A DNA stretch of 64,000 nucleotides from Acidobacteriota bacterium (lineage in GTDB: Bacteria; Acidobacteriota; Blastocatellia; Chloracidobacteriales; Chloracidobacteriaceae): positions 37,489 through 101,488 of the forward strand of contig JACQXX010000083.1 of NCBI GenBank assembly GCA_016208495.1, given 5' to 3'. The translations under genes were made by a program, and so were the position numbers. A model generated the notes under the pieces. The model saw nothing but the letters and a program-made list of their open reading frames with translations. It did not search any database and had not been told where the DNA came from. Each line of letters starts with the position of its first letter. Positions within the stretch are counted from its first letter, which is position 1. Positions 25,801 through 31,188 of this stretch are shown here, in pieces.

Positions 25801-26365
25801 GCTGCTGGCGATTGCTCCGACAGCCACAATTGCTTCAATTGCTGGATGTTATGAGTGTATCGAACCGCAAGTTTCAAACCTGTTCAAACGTGAAACGCTT
25901 TCTGGCGATTTCCTGCAAATCAACAAGTACCTGGTCAACGACCTGAAAGAACTGGGCATGTGGAATGAAGCCATGCGTTCCAGGGTCAAAATGAGTGAAG
26001 GTTCGATTCAGGACATTGAGGAAATCCCGGCCAACGTCCGCGAAATTTATCGCACGGCGTGGGAAATCCCGATGCGGTCGCTGATTGATATGGCGGCTGA
26101 CCGAGGACCGTTCATTGACCAGAGCCAGTCGCTCAACCTGTTTGTCGAAAACCCGACCATCGGCAAGGTCTCGTCAATGTATTTCTATGCGTGGCAGAAA
26201 GGTCTGAAGACGACCTACTACCTGCGTTCACGCCCGGCAACGCGCATCGCCAAGACAACGGTTTCAACGACAACCGAAGCAGTAGCACCACCGCAACCGG
26301 TCAGCGAATCAAAGGCCATTGCCTGCTCGCTTGAAAACCCGGAATCGTGCGAAGCGTGCCAGTAA
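22841..26365 (+). CDS. nrdA: Class I ribonucleoside-diphosphate reductase, alpha subunit, with an in-frame intein
   Basis: An 1174-residue precursor: 796 residues of reductase plus a 378-residue intein (residues 301-678). The reductase makes dNDPs with NrdB. An ATP cone (MRVRKRNGSFEPVDVNKIV) lies at about residues 19-37. The first redox Cys is in SSCFLLD before the intein. After it come the radical-site motif NLCTEI (Asn, Cys, Glu), the second redox Cys in AVCNLGSVNL, the radical-transfer Tyr pair in TTYYLRSR and the C-terminal CEAC shuttle pair. The extein reads continuously as VNQ then GGKRKGA across the intein. ATG 22841 with GGGAGA upstream is chosen over the longer frame at 22736. nrdB follows after a 182-base repeat-filled spacer. 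A promoter, NrdR- and DnaA-like boxes and a leader terminator precede it. Confidence 0.95.
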   Translation: MKAAESKHPHADAPAGIGMRVRKRNGSFEPVDVNKIVRAVSRCCHGLYYVDALRVATKTISGLYDGATTKELDQLSIQTAASLIVEEPEYSRLAARLLGTYIDKEVTNQEIHSFSQSITAGHKLGLFSDRLAEFVSANSRKLNAAITGQRTELFEFFGIRTLYDRYLVKHPTKRDVIETPQYFFMRVACGLAETVKDVIDLYHLFSSLSYVPSSPTLFNSGTKHEQLSSCFLLDSPEDDLEAIYKKYTDVALLSKFSGGIGIAYSRVRSQGSLIRGTNGHSQGIVPWLKTLDASVAAVNQCFAPETLVYTANGVKEIKDIKVGDLVLGQRGKYREVLKHMTYFQHDPMVEIKVKHSISPIKVTAGHPMWAIQGIPMEQSLERTMSQLEREKFVPAWVEAGQLRKGDYVAQVIPTEVVPVQGFTEDDARMYGILLGDGHLAKDNDEWGVSGNPLTDTHLEFVRQYLNNANIHYWQTSRGENYLQIRWAAGRGVVREATTGRFLSSGASTLPFTREDMYDENGQKHIARRFSHLPPQQTRALIQGLIETDGGVSRGKEIYFTNTSQKLVEGLRYQLLRLGIPAAGQYRERENAHQGIRSDGSTAHFTGVTKAFDLRIPAVPGIAELVDCHPVTKKNWFIWDGCVWSRITKQKEITPVVKVHDLKVEGDETYLTSAVLVRNGGKRKGACCVYLETWHADIEQFLELRDNTGDEARRTHNLNLANWVPDLFMQRVEKDELWSLFDPKVVPHFTDLFGEEFESAYAKAEEEKLYNKQVRARDLYGRMMRTLAQTGNGWMTFKDKSNKACNQTAKPGAVVHLSNLCTEILEVTSASETAVCNLGSVNLARHVVDGKFDFEKLATTVRLAVKQLDRVIDINFYPIRSTADSNARWRPVGLGVMGLHDVFFQLKLAFDAPEARALSRKIQEEIYYTALSTSCDLATKLGAHKAFPETRAAKGELQFDAWGVVPENTERWDTLRERIKKHSLRNSLLLAIAPTATIASIAGCYECIEPQVSNLFKRETLSGDFLQINKYLVNDLKELGMWNEAMRSRVKMSEGSIQDIEEIPANVREIYRTAWEIPMRSLIDMAADRGPFIDQSQSLNLFVENPTIGKVSSMYFYAWQKGLKTTYYLRSRPATRIAKTTVSTTTEAVAPPQPVSESKAIACSLENPESCEACQ
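23741..24874 (+). mobile_element. LAGLIDADG intein inserted in NrdA (378 residues)
   Basis: The element starts with Cys301 (block A CFAPETLV, then VGDLVLGQ), has the block B TAGH motif, two LAGLIDADG helices (YGILLGDGHL and LIQGLIETDGG) marking a homing endonuclease, and block F VHDLKVEGDETYLTSAVLV. It ends VRN. Two junction residues are abnormal for standard splicing: the penultimate His is Arg, and the first C-extein residue is Gly instead of Cys, Ser or Thr. Splicing may therefore be slow, proceed by an altered route, or be replaced by cleavage. The codons around the 3' junction (AGG, GGA, AGG, AAG) differ from the extein's CGC/CGG usage. Confidence 0.9.
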
Positions 26366-26371
26366 AAGAAG

Positions 26372-26512
26372 AACTGAAGAATGAAGAAACCATTTAGTGG
26401 TTAGTGGCTAGTGATTAGTTCTTGGCTTCTGACTTTTCTTCGAAAGTATTGATTTCTAACCACTAACCACTAACCACTAACCACTTTTTTCATTCTTCAT
26501 TCTCAATTCTTC
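26372..26512. repeat. Inverted word-array element (TTAGTGG type), copy A, inside the nrdAB operon
   Basis: Outer GAAGAATGAAGAA and inner TTAGTGG words on the left face TAACCAC words and TTCATTCTTCATTC on the right. The central spacer with TTCGAAAGTATTGATTTCTAA is shared, in reverse orientation, with the element at 54590-54812. It sits in the nrdA-nrdB gap. Confidence 0.75.
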
Positions 26513-26547
26513 ATCCTCTGTTTTTCTCTTTCCCGGAGACATTCATC

Positions 26548-27546
26548 ATGCTTCTCGATCCGCAATTAAATTTGACATTGCGTCCAATGCAATACCCGGT
26601 TTTTTATGAAATGTACCGTCAGGCGATCCGCAATACCTGGACGGTTGACGAAGTGGACTTCTCGACTGATCTGGCTGATTTGCGCTCGCGTCTGACCCCG
26701 GCTGAACGTCACCTCATCAACCGGCTGGTCGCGTTTTTCGCCACAGGTGACTCGATTGTGTCCAATAATCTGGCCTTAAACCTCTATAAACACATCAATT
26801 CGCCCGAAGCACGCATGTATCTGTCGCGTCAGTTGTATGAAGAAGCCCTGCACGTTCAGTTCTATCTGACACTGCTCGACACCTACATCCCTGACCTCGA
26901 CGAACGGGCCCAGGCATTCAAGGCGATTGAAAGCATTCCCTCCATTCGTGAAAAGGCGCAGTTCTGTTTCCGCTGGATGGATTCAGTTCAAAACCTGGAT
27001 CAACTCAACACGATTGAAGAGCGGCGGCAATTCCTGCTCAACCTGATTTGCTTTGCAACTTGCATCGAAGGGCTATTTTTCTTTGCCGCATTTGCCTACG
27101 TTTATTTCTTGCGTTCAAAGGGGTTATTGCACGGATTAGCTGCCGGAACCAACTGGGTCTTTCGGGATGAAAGCGCTCATATGATGTTTGCTTTCGAAGT
27201 CATCAAGACCGTGCGCCAGGAAGAACCCGAACTCTTTGACGAAGAACTCGGCGAACGCATCGCCAGGATGATTGATGAAGCCATCGAGTGCGAAACGCTG
27301 TTTGCCCAGGACCTGCTCAGCCAGGGTGTTGCCGGGTTGTCAACCGGTGATATGCGTCAGTATCTGGAATATGTCGCCGACCAGCGGTTGACGATGCTGG
27401 AATTGCCGGTCCGCTACCACGCCCGCAACCCATTTCCATTTATGGACTTGCAGGACGTTCAGGAACTGGCGAACTTCTTTGAACGCCGCGTCTCCGCCTA
27501 TCAGGTCGGCGTCACCGGCGAAGTGGCGTTTAATGAGGCGTTTTAG
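26548..27546 (+). CDS. nrdB: Class I ribonucleoside-diphosphate reductase, beta subunit
   Basis: A 332-residue diiron-carboxylate radical generator. Iron ligands align as Asp68 (ATGDSIV), Glu99 and His102 (EALH), Glu174 (CIEG), Glu208 and His211 (DESAH). The radical position is Tyr106 (HVQFY), four residues after His102, so this is a tyrosyl-radical type and not the Phe-containing class Ic of Chlamydia, although Phe105 stands next to it. The C-terminus (GEVAFNEAF) is the usual docking tail for NrdA. ATG 26548 follows CCCGGAG. It is the last gene of the nrd operon and is followed by a strong terminator at 27659-27699. Confidence 0.95.
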   Translation: MLLDPQLNLTLRPMQYPVFYEMYRQAIRNTWTVDEVDFSTDLADLRSRLTPAERHLINRLVAFFATGDSIVSNNLALNLYKHINSPEARMYLSRQLYEEALHVQFYLTLLDTYIPDLDERAQAFKAIESIPSIREKAQFCFRWMDSVQNLDQLNTIEERRQFLLNLICFATCIEGLFFFAAFAYVYFLRSKGLLHGLAAGTNWVFRDESAHMMFAFEVIKTVRQEEPELFDEELGERIARMIDEAIECETLFAQDLLSQGVAGLSTGDMRQYLEYVADQRLTMLELPVRYHARNPFPFMDLQDVQELANFFERRVSAYQVGVTGEVAFNEAF

Positions 27547-27658
27547 TGTTCGTCAGGAGTCAGCCACGAGTCTTAAAAACCAGAGTATCGCAATAAACCG
27601 ACAAACTCCTTAATTGCAATATTTTGTGGCAGATACAGATCATCGAAAGATTAAAAAG

Positions 27659-27699
27659 CAGCCGAACAATGCTTCTTCAGGCTCTGTTCGGCTGTTTTT
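27659..27699 (+). terminator. Rho-independent terminator of nrdAB
   Basis: CAGCCGAACA (27659-27668) pairs with TGTTCGGCTG (27685-27694) over a 16-base loop and is followed by TTTTT. It lies about 115 bases after the nrdB stop and just before the Imm35-like genes. Confidence 0.85.
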
Positions 27700-27717
27700 C
27701 TATTCGGAGTATATTTG

Positions 27718-28119
27718 ATGAGACTTGATCTGGAAGCAGCACAAGAACGTGCCAGGAAATATCTGGAACACCGTGAAAGAGGCTATGCTGTCAATCTCGA
27801 AGAGGCAAACTGGTTTCGGACCGGGAGTCCCAAGCCTGATCAGCAATCTGATCGTCCCTCTCTCCGCCCAATTCACTTTGTTCTCGATGAAACCTGGCAT
27901 CTGGAGTATGAAGATTTCTTTCTTTTGATGTTCAACTGCTGGGAAGAAACACCAGATGGACCAAAGGAAACGTTTCTGGGAGGCGGAGGACCAATGCTCG
28001 TTGATCGAGCGACTGGCAGAGTGTATTACCCGTTTACAGTGGAAGAGGCCGAAGATATTGAATTGGTGTTTAAAAAGCGCAGTTCCATCAAACGAGACCA
28101 GAAGAACAACCTCTTCTAA
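27718..28119 (+). CDS. YrhB/Imm35-like protein, first of a tandem pair
   Basis: A 133-residue protein matching the YrhB/immunity protein 35 pattern: an N-terminal helix with the repeated LDLEAAQERARKYLE motif, a FVLDETWHLEYEDFFLLMF core, and the GGGGPMLVDRATGRVYY signature near the C-terminus. Family members are either small chaperone-like proteins or immunity proteins for polymorphic toxins. No toxin is adjacent. The start is ATG 27718, eight bases after GGAG at 27706-27709. It is a duplicate of the next gene (same length, same blocks, lower identity in the linker) and lies in a small accessory island before hicBA. Confidence 0.75.
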   Translation: MRLDLEAAQERARKYLEHRERGYAVNLEEANWFRTGSPKPDQQSDRPSLRPIHFVLDETWHLEYEDFFLLMFNCWEETPDGPKETFLGGGGPMLVDRATGRVYYPFTVEEAEDIELVFKKRSSIKRDQKNNLF

Positions 28120-28139
28120 GTCGTTTGGAGCAATCCCGG

Positions 28140-28541
28140 ATGAAACTCAGTTTGGAAGCAGCACAAGAATGTGTCAGAAAATATCTGGAACAGTATTCAA
28201 AAACCTTTCACCAAGAGCAAAATCGTGCTTTGGACTGGTTCATTGAACAACAACCAGATGCCGGAGAACGGCTGGAACCTTATCGTTCACAAACAGTTCT
28301 GATTCTCCTTGATGAAACCTGGCATGTGGAATATGAAGCGTTTTTTGTCTTTAATCACAAATGTTGGGAAAACACAGGTTGGGGGCTTCAGGAAGTTTTG
28401 ACGGCTGGAAGTGGTCCGATTTTAGTGGATCGAGAAACAGGCGCTGTGTACCACACAGGCTCGGGAGAAAATGACGATGAGCTTGAAGCACTTTTCCTCA
28501 AACATAAAAATGCAATCAATAAACTATCCAACCAGCTATGA
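28140..28541 (+). CDS. YrhB/Imm35-like protein, second of a tandem pair
   Basis: A 133-residue paralogue of the preceding gene, 20 bases downstream. It keeps LSLEAAQECVRKYLE, ILLDETWHVEYEAFFVF and SGPILVDRETGAVYHTG. The linker between the helix and the core differs strongly (EQQPDAGERLEPYRS versus a Pro/Asp-rich stretch), so the copies are not recent. ATG 28140 is nine bases after GGAG at 28127-28130; the upstream in-frame TTG overlaps this ribosome site and is rejected. The last six bases overlap the end of the convergent hicA gene. Confidence 0.75.
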   Translation: MKLSLEAAQECVRKYLEQYSKTFHQEQNRALDWFIEQQPDAGERLEPYRSQTVLILLDETWHVEYEAFFVFNHKCWENTGWGLQEVLTAGSGPILVDRETGAVYHTGSGENDDELEALFLKHKNAINKLSNQL

Positions 28542-28781
28542 ATGATAGAACTGATCAAATAAATCAGCCTCACTAATGAATGCACTCGCCTGTCGGTAAA
28601 TAGCTTTCAATGTACCTGCATCAAGTTCAGTATGATTTGGAACGGTCAGTGTTTGTTTTGAACCACCCGTTAGAACACGCTGCAATTTGATGTGGCTCCC
28701 TCGTTGAGAGACTTTTTCAAATCCAAATAAAGCAAGAATCTTGAGGACATCACCACCGGAAAGACGTCTAAGCTTTGGCAT
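28536..28781 (-). CDS. hicA: HicA-type mRNA interferase toxin
   Basis: An 81-residue HicA toxin with a double-stranded RNA-binding fold. The signature region is GGDVLKILALFGFEKVSQRGSH, ending in the catalytic His30, followed by KLQRV and LTVPNHTELDAGTLKAIYRQA. It would cleave mRNA when released from HicB. ATG 28781 lies inside the 3' end of hicB (14-base overlap), giving antitoxin-first order. It is slightly longer than the 60-70 residue norm because of an acidic C-terminal tail. Confidence 0.9.
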   Translation of the reverse strand: MPKLRRLSGGDVLKILALFGFEKVSQRGSHIKLQRVLTGGSKQTLTVPNHTELDAGTLKAIYRQASAFISEADLFDQFYHS

Positions 28782-29001
28782 AGGTCAAGGGTTCCAGTTC
28801 ATAATGAATCACAATCGTTGGATTTTCTGAAAATCCAAGTGCCAGCAAGTCTTCCCCTTCAAGATGTAGTTCAATGGCTTCTTTGATGTTGACAATCAGT
28901 TCATCCAGCGTCTTTGCCTGAGTGACAACCGGCAAATCCAGACATTCCGCCACGTAATAAGCTTCTCCGCGAAACACATTGACTTGAATCTCTGTTTTCA
29001 T
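28768..29001 (-). CDS. hicB: HicB-type antitoxin
   Basis: A 77-residue HicB with the partial RNase H-like fold of the family: VNVFRGEAYYVAECLDLPVVTQAKTLDEL, then NIKEAIELHLEGED. It is the short form; no C-terminal helix-turn-helix or ribbon-helix-helix DNA-binding domain is present, so autoregulation may need a partner. It precedes and overlaps hicA on the minus strand, and 33 bases separate its start from the AlbA-type gene upstream. ATG 29001 follows AGGTGTGAGG. Confidence 0.9.
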   Translation of the reverse strand: MKTEIQVNVFRGEAYYVAECLDLPVVTQAKTLDELIVNIKEAIELHLEGEDLLALGFSENPTIVIHYELEPLTYAKA

Positions 29002-29034
29002 AGCCTCACACCTGTTCTCAATTCTTCATTCTCC

Positions 29035-30333
29035 TCACGCTCCAAAAATCTCAATCTGAAACTCAGCGGCGTGAATTGAGATTTTCGGTTCACGGCGGGT
29101 GAAGTGGTGCATTTCCCGGCGGATCATCGGCAGCCCTCCGTGATGGACCGTGGCACCGTAGGCTTCATTTTTCATAAAGGCTTTCAAACGTGGATTGGTC
29201 GGGAAGCTTACGCCATAGAGTTCGACGGCTTTGCGCGGTAACCCTTTGGCAAACGCCGGGTTGGCGATTTCAATCCGTCGATCAAACACTACCAGTCGGA
29301 TGCACTCTTCGCGGGCGCTATAGTCCCGATGTATCAGTGCATTGGTCACGGCTTCCATCACGGCTTTGCGGGAATAGTTTGCCCGGCGATGACTGGTTGG
29401 CCCCTGGTGCGAGGCACTTTTGCGATAGAGCGGCTGGTCGGTCAAATCAACGTAGCGATTCAAAAAGCCTTCGGCATATTCCGAAAGCGTTCCGATGTTT
29501 CCCGTAAAGGCAACCTGTTCAACAATCGGGTCGGTGACCGCGTCGCCTGAAAACCGTGTCGCCACCAGTCGGCTTCGTGGGAAAAGCCGCGCCACGCTTT
29601 TGCTTTTGCCAAACAGCAACAATCCAATCAAATTTGGGATGTATTCATCTGCGCGGGTAATTGCCAGTTGCATGTCCTGCAACACCATTGCGGTCGGATA
29701 CCCGGCGGGAAGTTTTCCGGTATCTCCCTGTACGGCTTTGACATACGCCCAGACCAGCGATTCGTCAATATCATCCATCGAGGCTGGAAACCACGGAATT
29801 TGCTCGAAATGGGTTGGGCGATAGCGACGGAAAAGTTCGGGGATTTCGTCGAGTTCAGCTTCGCGTTTGACTGAGCCAACCCGGATGTAGAATTTCTGGT
29901 CACGCGTGGTGTGTGGCGCCCGCCGGTCGTCAACTTCGAGCACCAGCACCCGCCGGCCATTGTCAAACGACACTTTGTCCATGTAGGGATGGATCGGTGG
30001 AATGATGTCGTGCGCACAGACTTCGCGGAGTTCTTCCTCAACCCGGTCGGCATTGTCGAGGCCCTCAACCCGGCAGGTATCACTCACGCCAAATAAAATC
30101 GCGCCGCCGCCAGTGTTGGCGAGCGCCACAATTTCAGCCGCAATTTTTTCGGGATTGCTGAACCGGCTTTTAAACTCAACTTCGCTGTCTTCGCCTCCAC
30201 GAACCAGATCCAGAACCTCTCGCCGGTCAAGGGTCTGGTGATTGTCGCGGGTGAACATGTGTTCAAAGAAAGAGCGTTCGGTCTCTGGCTCACGCCGGTT
30301 GGTGTGACCCATGCGAAATTTTTTTCGAGCCAT
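29035..30333 (-). CDS. AlbA_2 (Schlafen-like) protein with C-terminal RecG-type HATPase_c_4 domain
   Basis: About 432 residues. The N-terminal AlbA_2 domain has the family motifs EDSEVEFKSRF, IAAEIVALANTGGGAILFGV and FYIRVGSVKREAE. The C-terminal part contains the HATPase_c_4 region seen in 'ATP-dependent DNA helicase RecG-related' proteins (SRKAVMEAVTNALIHRDYS and VVFDRRIEIANP). Such proteins are often near defence or toxin-antitoxin genes; their biochemical role is not settled. I place the start at ATG 30333 (MARKKFRMGH). A longer GTG start at 30384 falls inside a 104-bp repeat element and is unlikely, while a shorter start at 30258 is possible. No good ribosome site is visible. hicB lies directly downstream on the same strand. 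Confidence 0.8.
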   Translation of the reverse strand: MARKKFRMGHTNRREPETERSFFEHMFTRDNHQTLDRREVLDLVRGGEDSEVEFKSRFSNPEKIAAEIVALANTGGGAILFGVSDTCRVEGLDNADRVEEELREVCAHDIIPPIHPYMDKVSFDNGRRVLVLEVDDRRAPHTTRDQKFYIRVGSVKREAELDEIPELFRRYRPTHFEQIPWFPASMDDIDESLVWAYVKAVQGDTGKLPAGYPTAMVLQDMQLAITRADEYIPNLIGLLLFGKSKSVARLFPRSRLVATRFSGDAVTDPIVEQVAFTGNIGTLSEYAEGFLNRYVDLTDQPLYRKSASHQGPTSHRRANYSRKAVMEAVTNALIHRDYSAREECIRLVVFDRRIEIANPAFAKGLPRKAVELYGVSFPTNPRLKAFMKNEAYGATVHHGGLPMIRREMHHFTRREPKISIHAAEFQIEIFGA

Positions 30334-30362
30334 ACAGTTTGCGCTATGCGCGGGGGGTAATG

Positions 30363-30466
30363 ATACCAATTTGCACTGAAGCACTCATATTAGGAAATAG
30401 TCAAATAGTTCAATCAAATAAACTTAGTGAACTACTGACTACTGACTACTGACTACAAACTGGCAT
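30363..30466. repeat. Small inverted-terminus element, family 1, copy A (104 bp)
   Basis: Termini are ATACCAATTTG and CAAACTGGCAT (near-complementary). The interior has tandem GACTACT words. The reverse complement aligns along its whole length with 44103-44206, which is also exactly 104 bp. It lies just upstream of the AlbA-type gene. No transposase is encoded. Confidence 0.85.
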
Positions 30467-30494
30467 GAGATATTGATCCACCCTTTGAAAAAGA

Positions 30495-31088
30495 TCAGGG
30501 CCAGTCAATTCGGGGGATTCGCAGCCGTGGTAACTCGATGCGCGGCAAATCAAGTTCCGGTAAATCAAGCTTTGGCGCCAGGGATTCTAACGGAACCGTT
30601 CCTTTGAGTTTCCGCTCAACGTGTTTTTTAAAGAATAAAACAGGTACGTCAAATTCCGCACGGATTTCATATTCAAGCTGGGCGCCATCCAGCAAACCAT
30701 TGATTCCAACTTCCGGAAGCGCCATTAAATCAACAGTCAGCGGTAAATCAATCGAAAGCGTTGATTTGGATGGAAGTTTCAGCGTGTCTTCATATTCCCC
30801 AACACCGCTCGGCACACCGTTGAGTTTGACGTTAAATTTGAGATTTTTGATCGTCACGGCTGATTTTGGATTCAGAATGTCCACACTGGCAATCAGGTCT
30901 GCCGTTCGAATCCGCAGTTTTTCCACTCGAATGCGCCGCAACGTCAATTGTGGCTCGTCACGTTCGTCTTTCTTTTCGGCAACAGGGCCTGTCCCCGCAC
31001 ACACCGGCTCACCAGCCACAACAAACACAATGCCTGTCGTAACAACCAGTAAAATCAGTAATTTGGTGAGTATTTGAGTGTAAAGCAT
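30495..31088 (-). CDS. LEA type 2 (LEA14/WHy domain) family exported protein
   Basis: A 197-residue protein with a signal peptide (KLLILLVVTTGIVFVVAGEPVCAG), perhaps a lipoprotein-like Cys at 30 though without a clear lipobox. One WHy/LEA14 beta-sandwich (about residues 48-165) follows: LTLRRIRVEKLRIRTADLIASVDILNPK, then SIDLPLTVDLMALPEVG. The C-terminus is a curious repeat of LDLPELDLPRIELPRLRIPRIDWP type. Bacterial LEA14-like proteins are linked to desiccation or osmotic stress, but function here is unproven. It is monocistronic, between polA and the AlbA-type gene. Confidence 0.82.
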   Translation of the reverse strand: MLYTQILTKLLILLVVTTGIVFVVAGEPVCAGTGPVAEKKDERDEPQLTLRRIRVEKLRIRTADLIASVDILNPKSAVTIKNLKFNVKLNGVPSGVGEYEDTLKLPSKSTLSIDLPLTVDLMALPEVGINGLLDGAQLEYEIRAEFDVPVLFFKKHVERKLKGTVPLESLAPKLDLPELDLPRIELPRLRIPRIDWP

Positions 31089-31099
31089 AGGATTTCATG

Positions 31100-31177
31100 A
31101 GCGCCAGGAGAAGAGGTTTTAGGCCCGAAGGGTCGTTGTGTAATAGCCGTGGTGCGAAGCTCACGGTCCCGGCCAGA
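31100..31177. repeat. Dispersed element family 3, copy B (reverse orientation)
   Basis: The reverse complement matches 16990-17065 over nearly its full length, including the hairpin CCGTGG...CCACGG (here CCGTGG-TGCGAAGC-TCACGG) and the TGTAATAGC run. It lies between the LEA14-like gene and polA. Confidence 0.75.
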
Positions 31178-31188
31178 ACCCCGGAACC

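Noticed and set aside
26548..27546. Class Ic (radical-Tyr-free) NrdB
   Set aside because: The residue four positions after the EALH His is Tyr106, so the tyrosyl site is present.
30334..30384. GTG start for the AlbA-type protein
   Set aside because: The codon lies inside the family 1 repeat element and the added residues show no family similarity.
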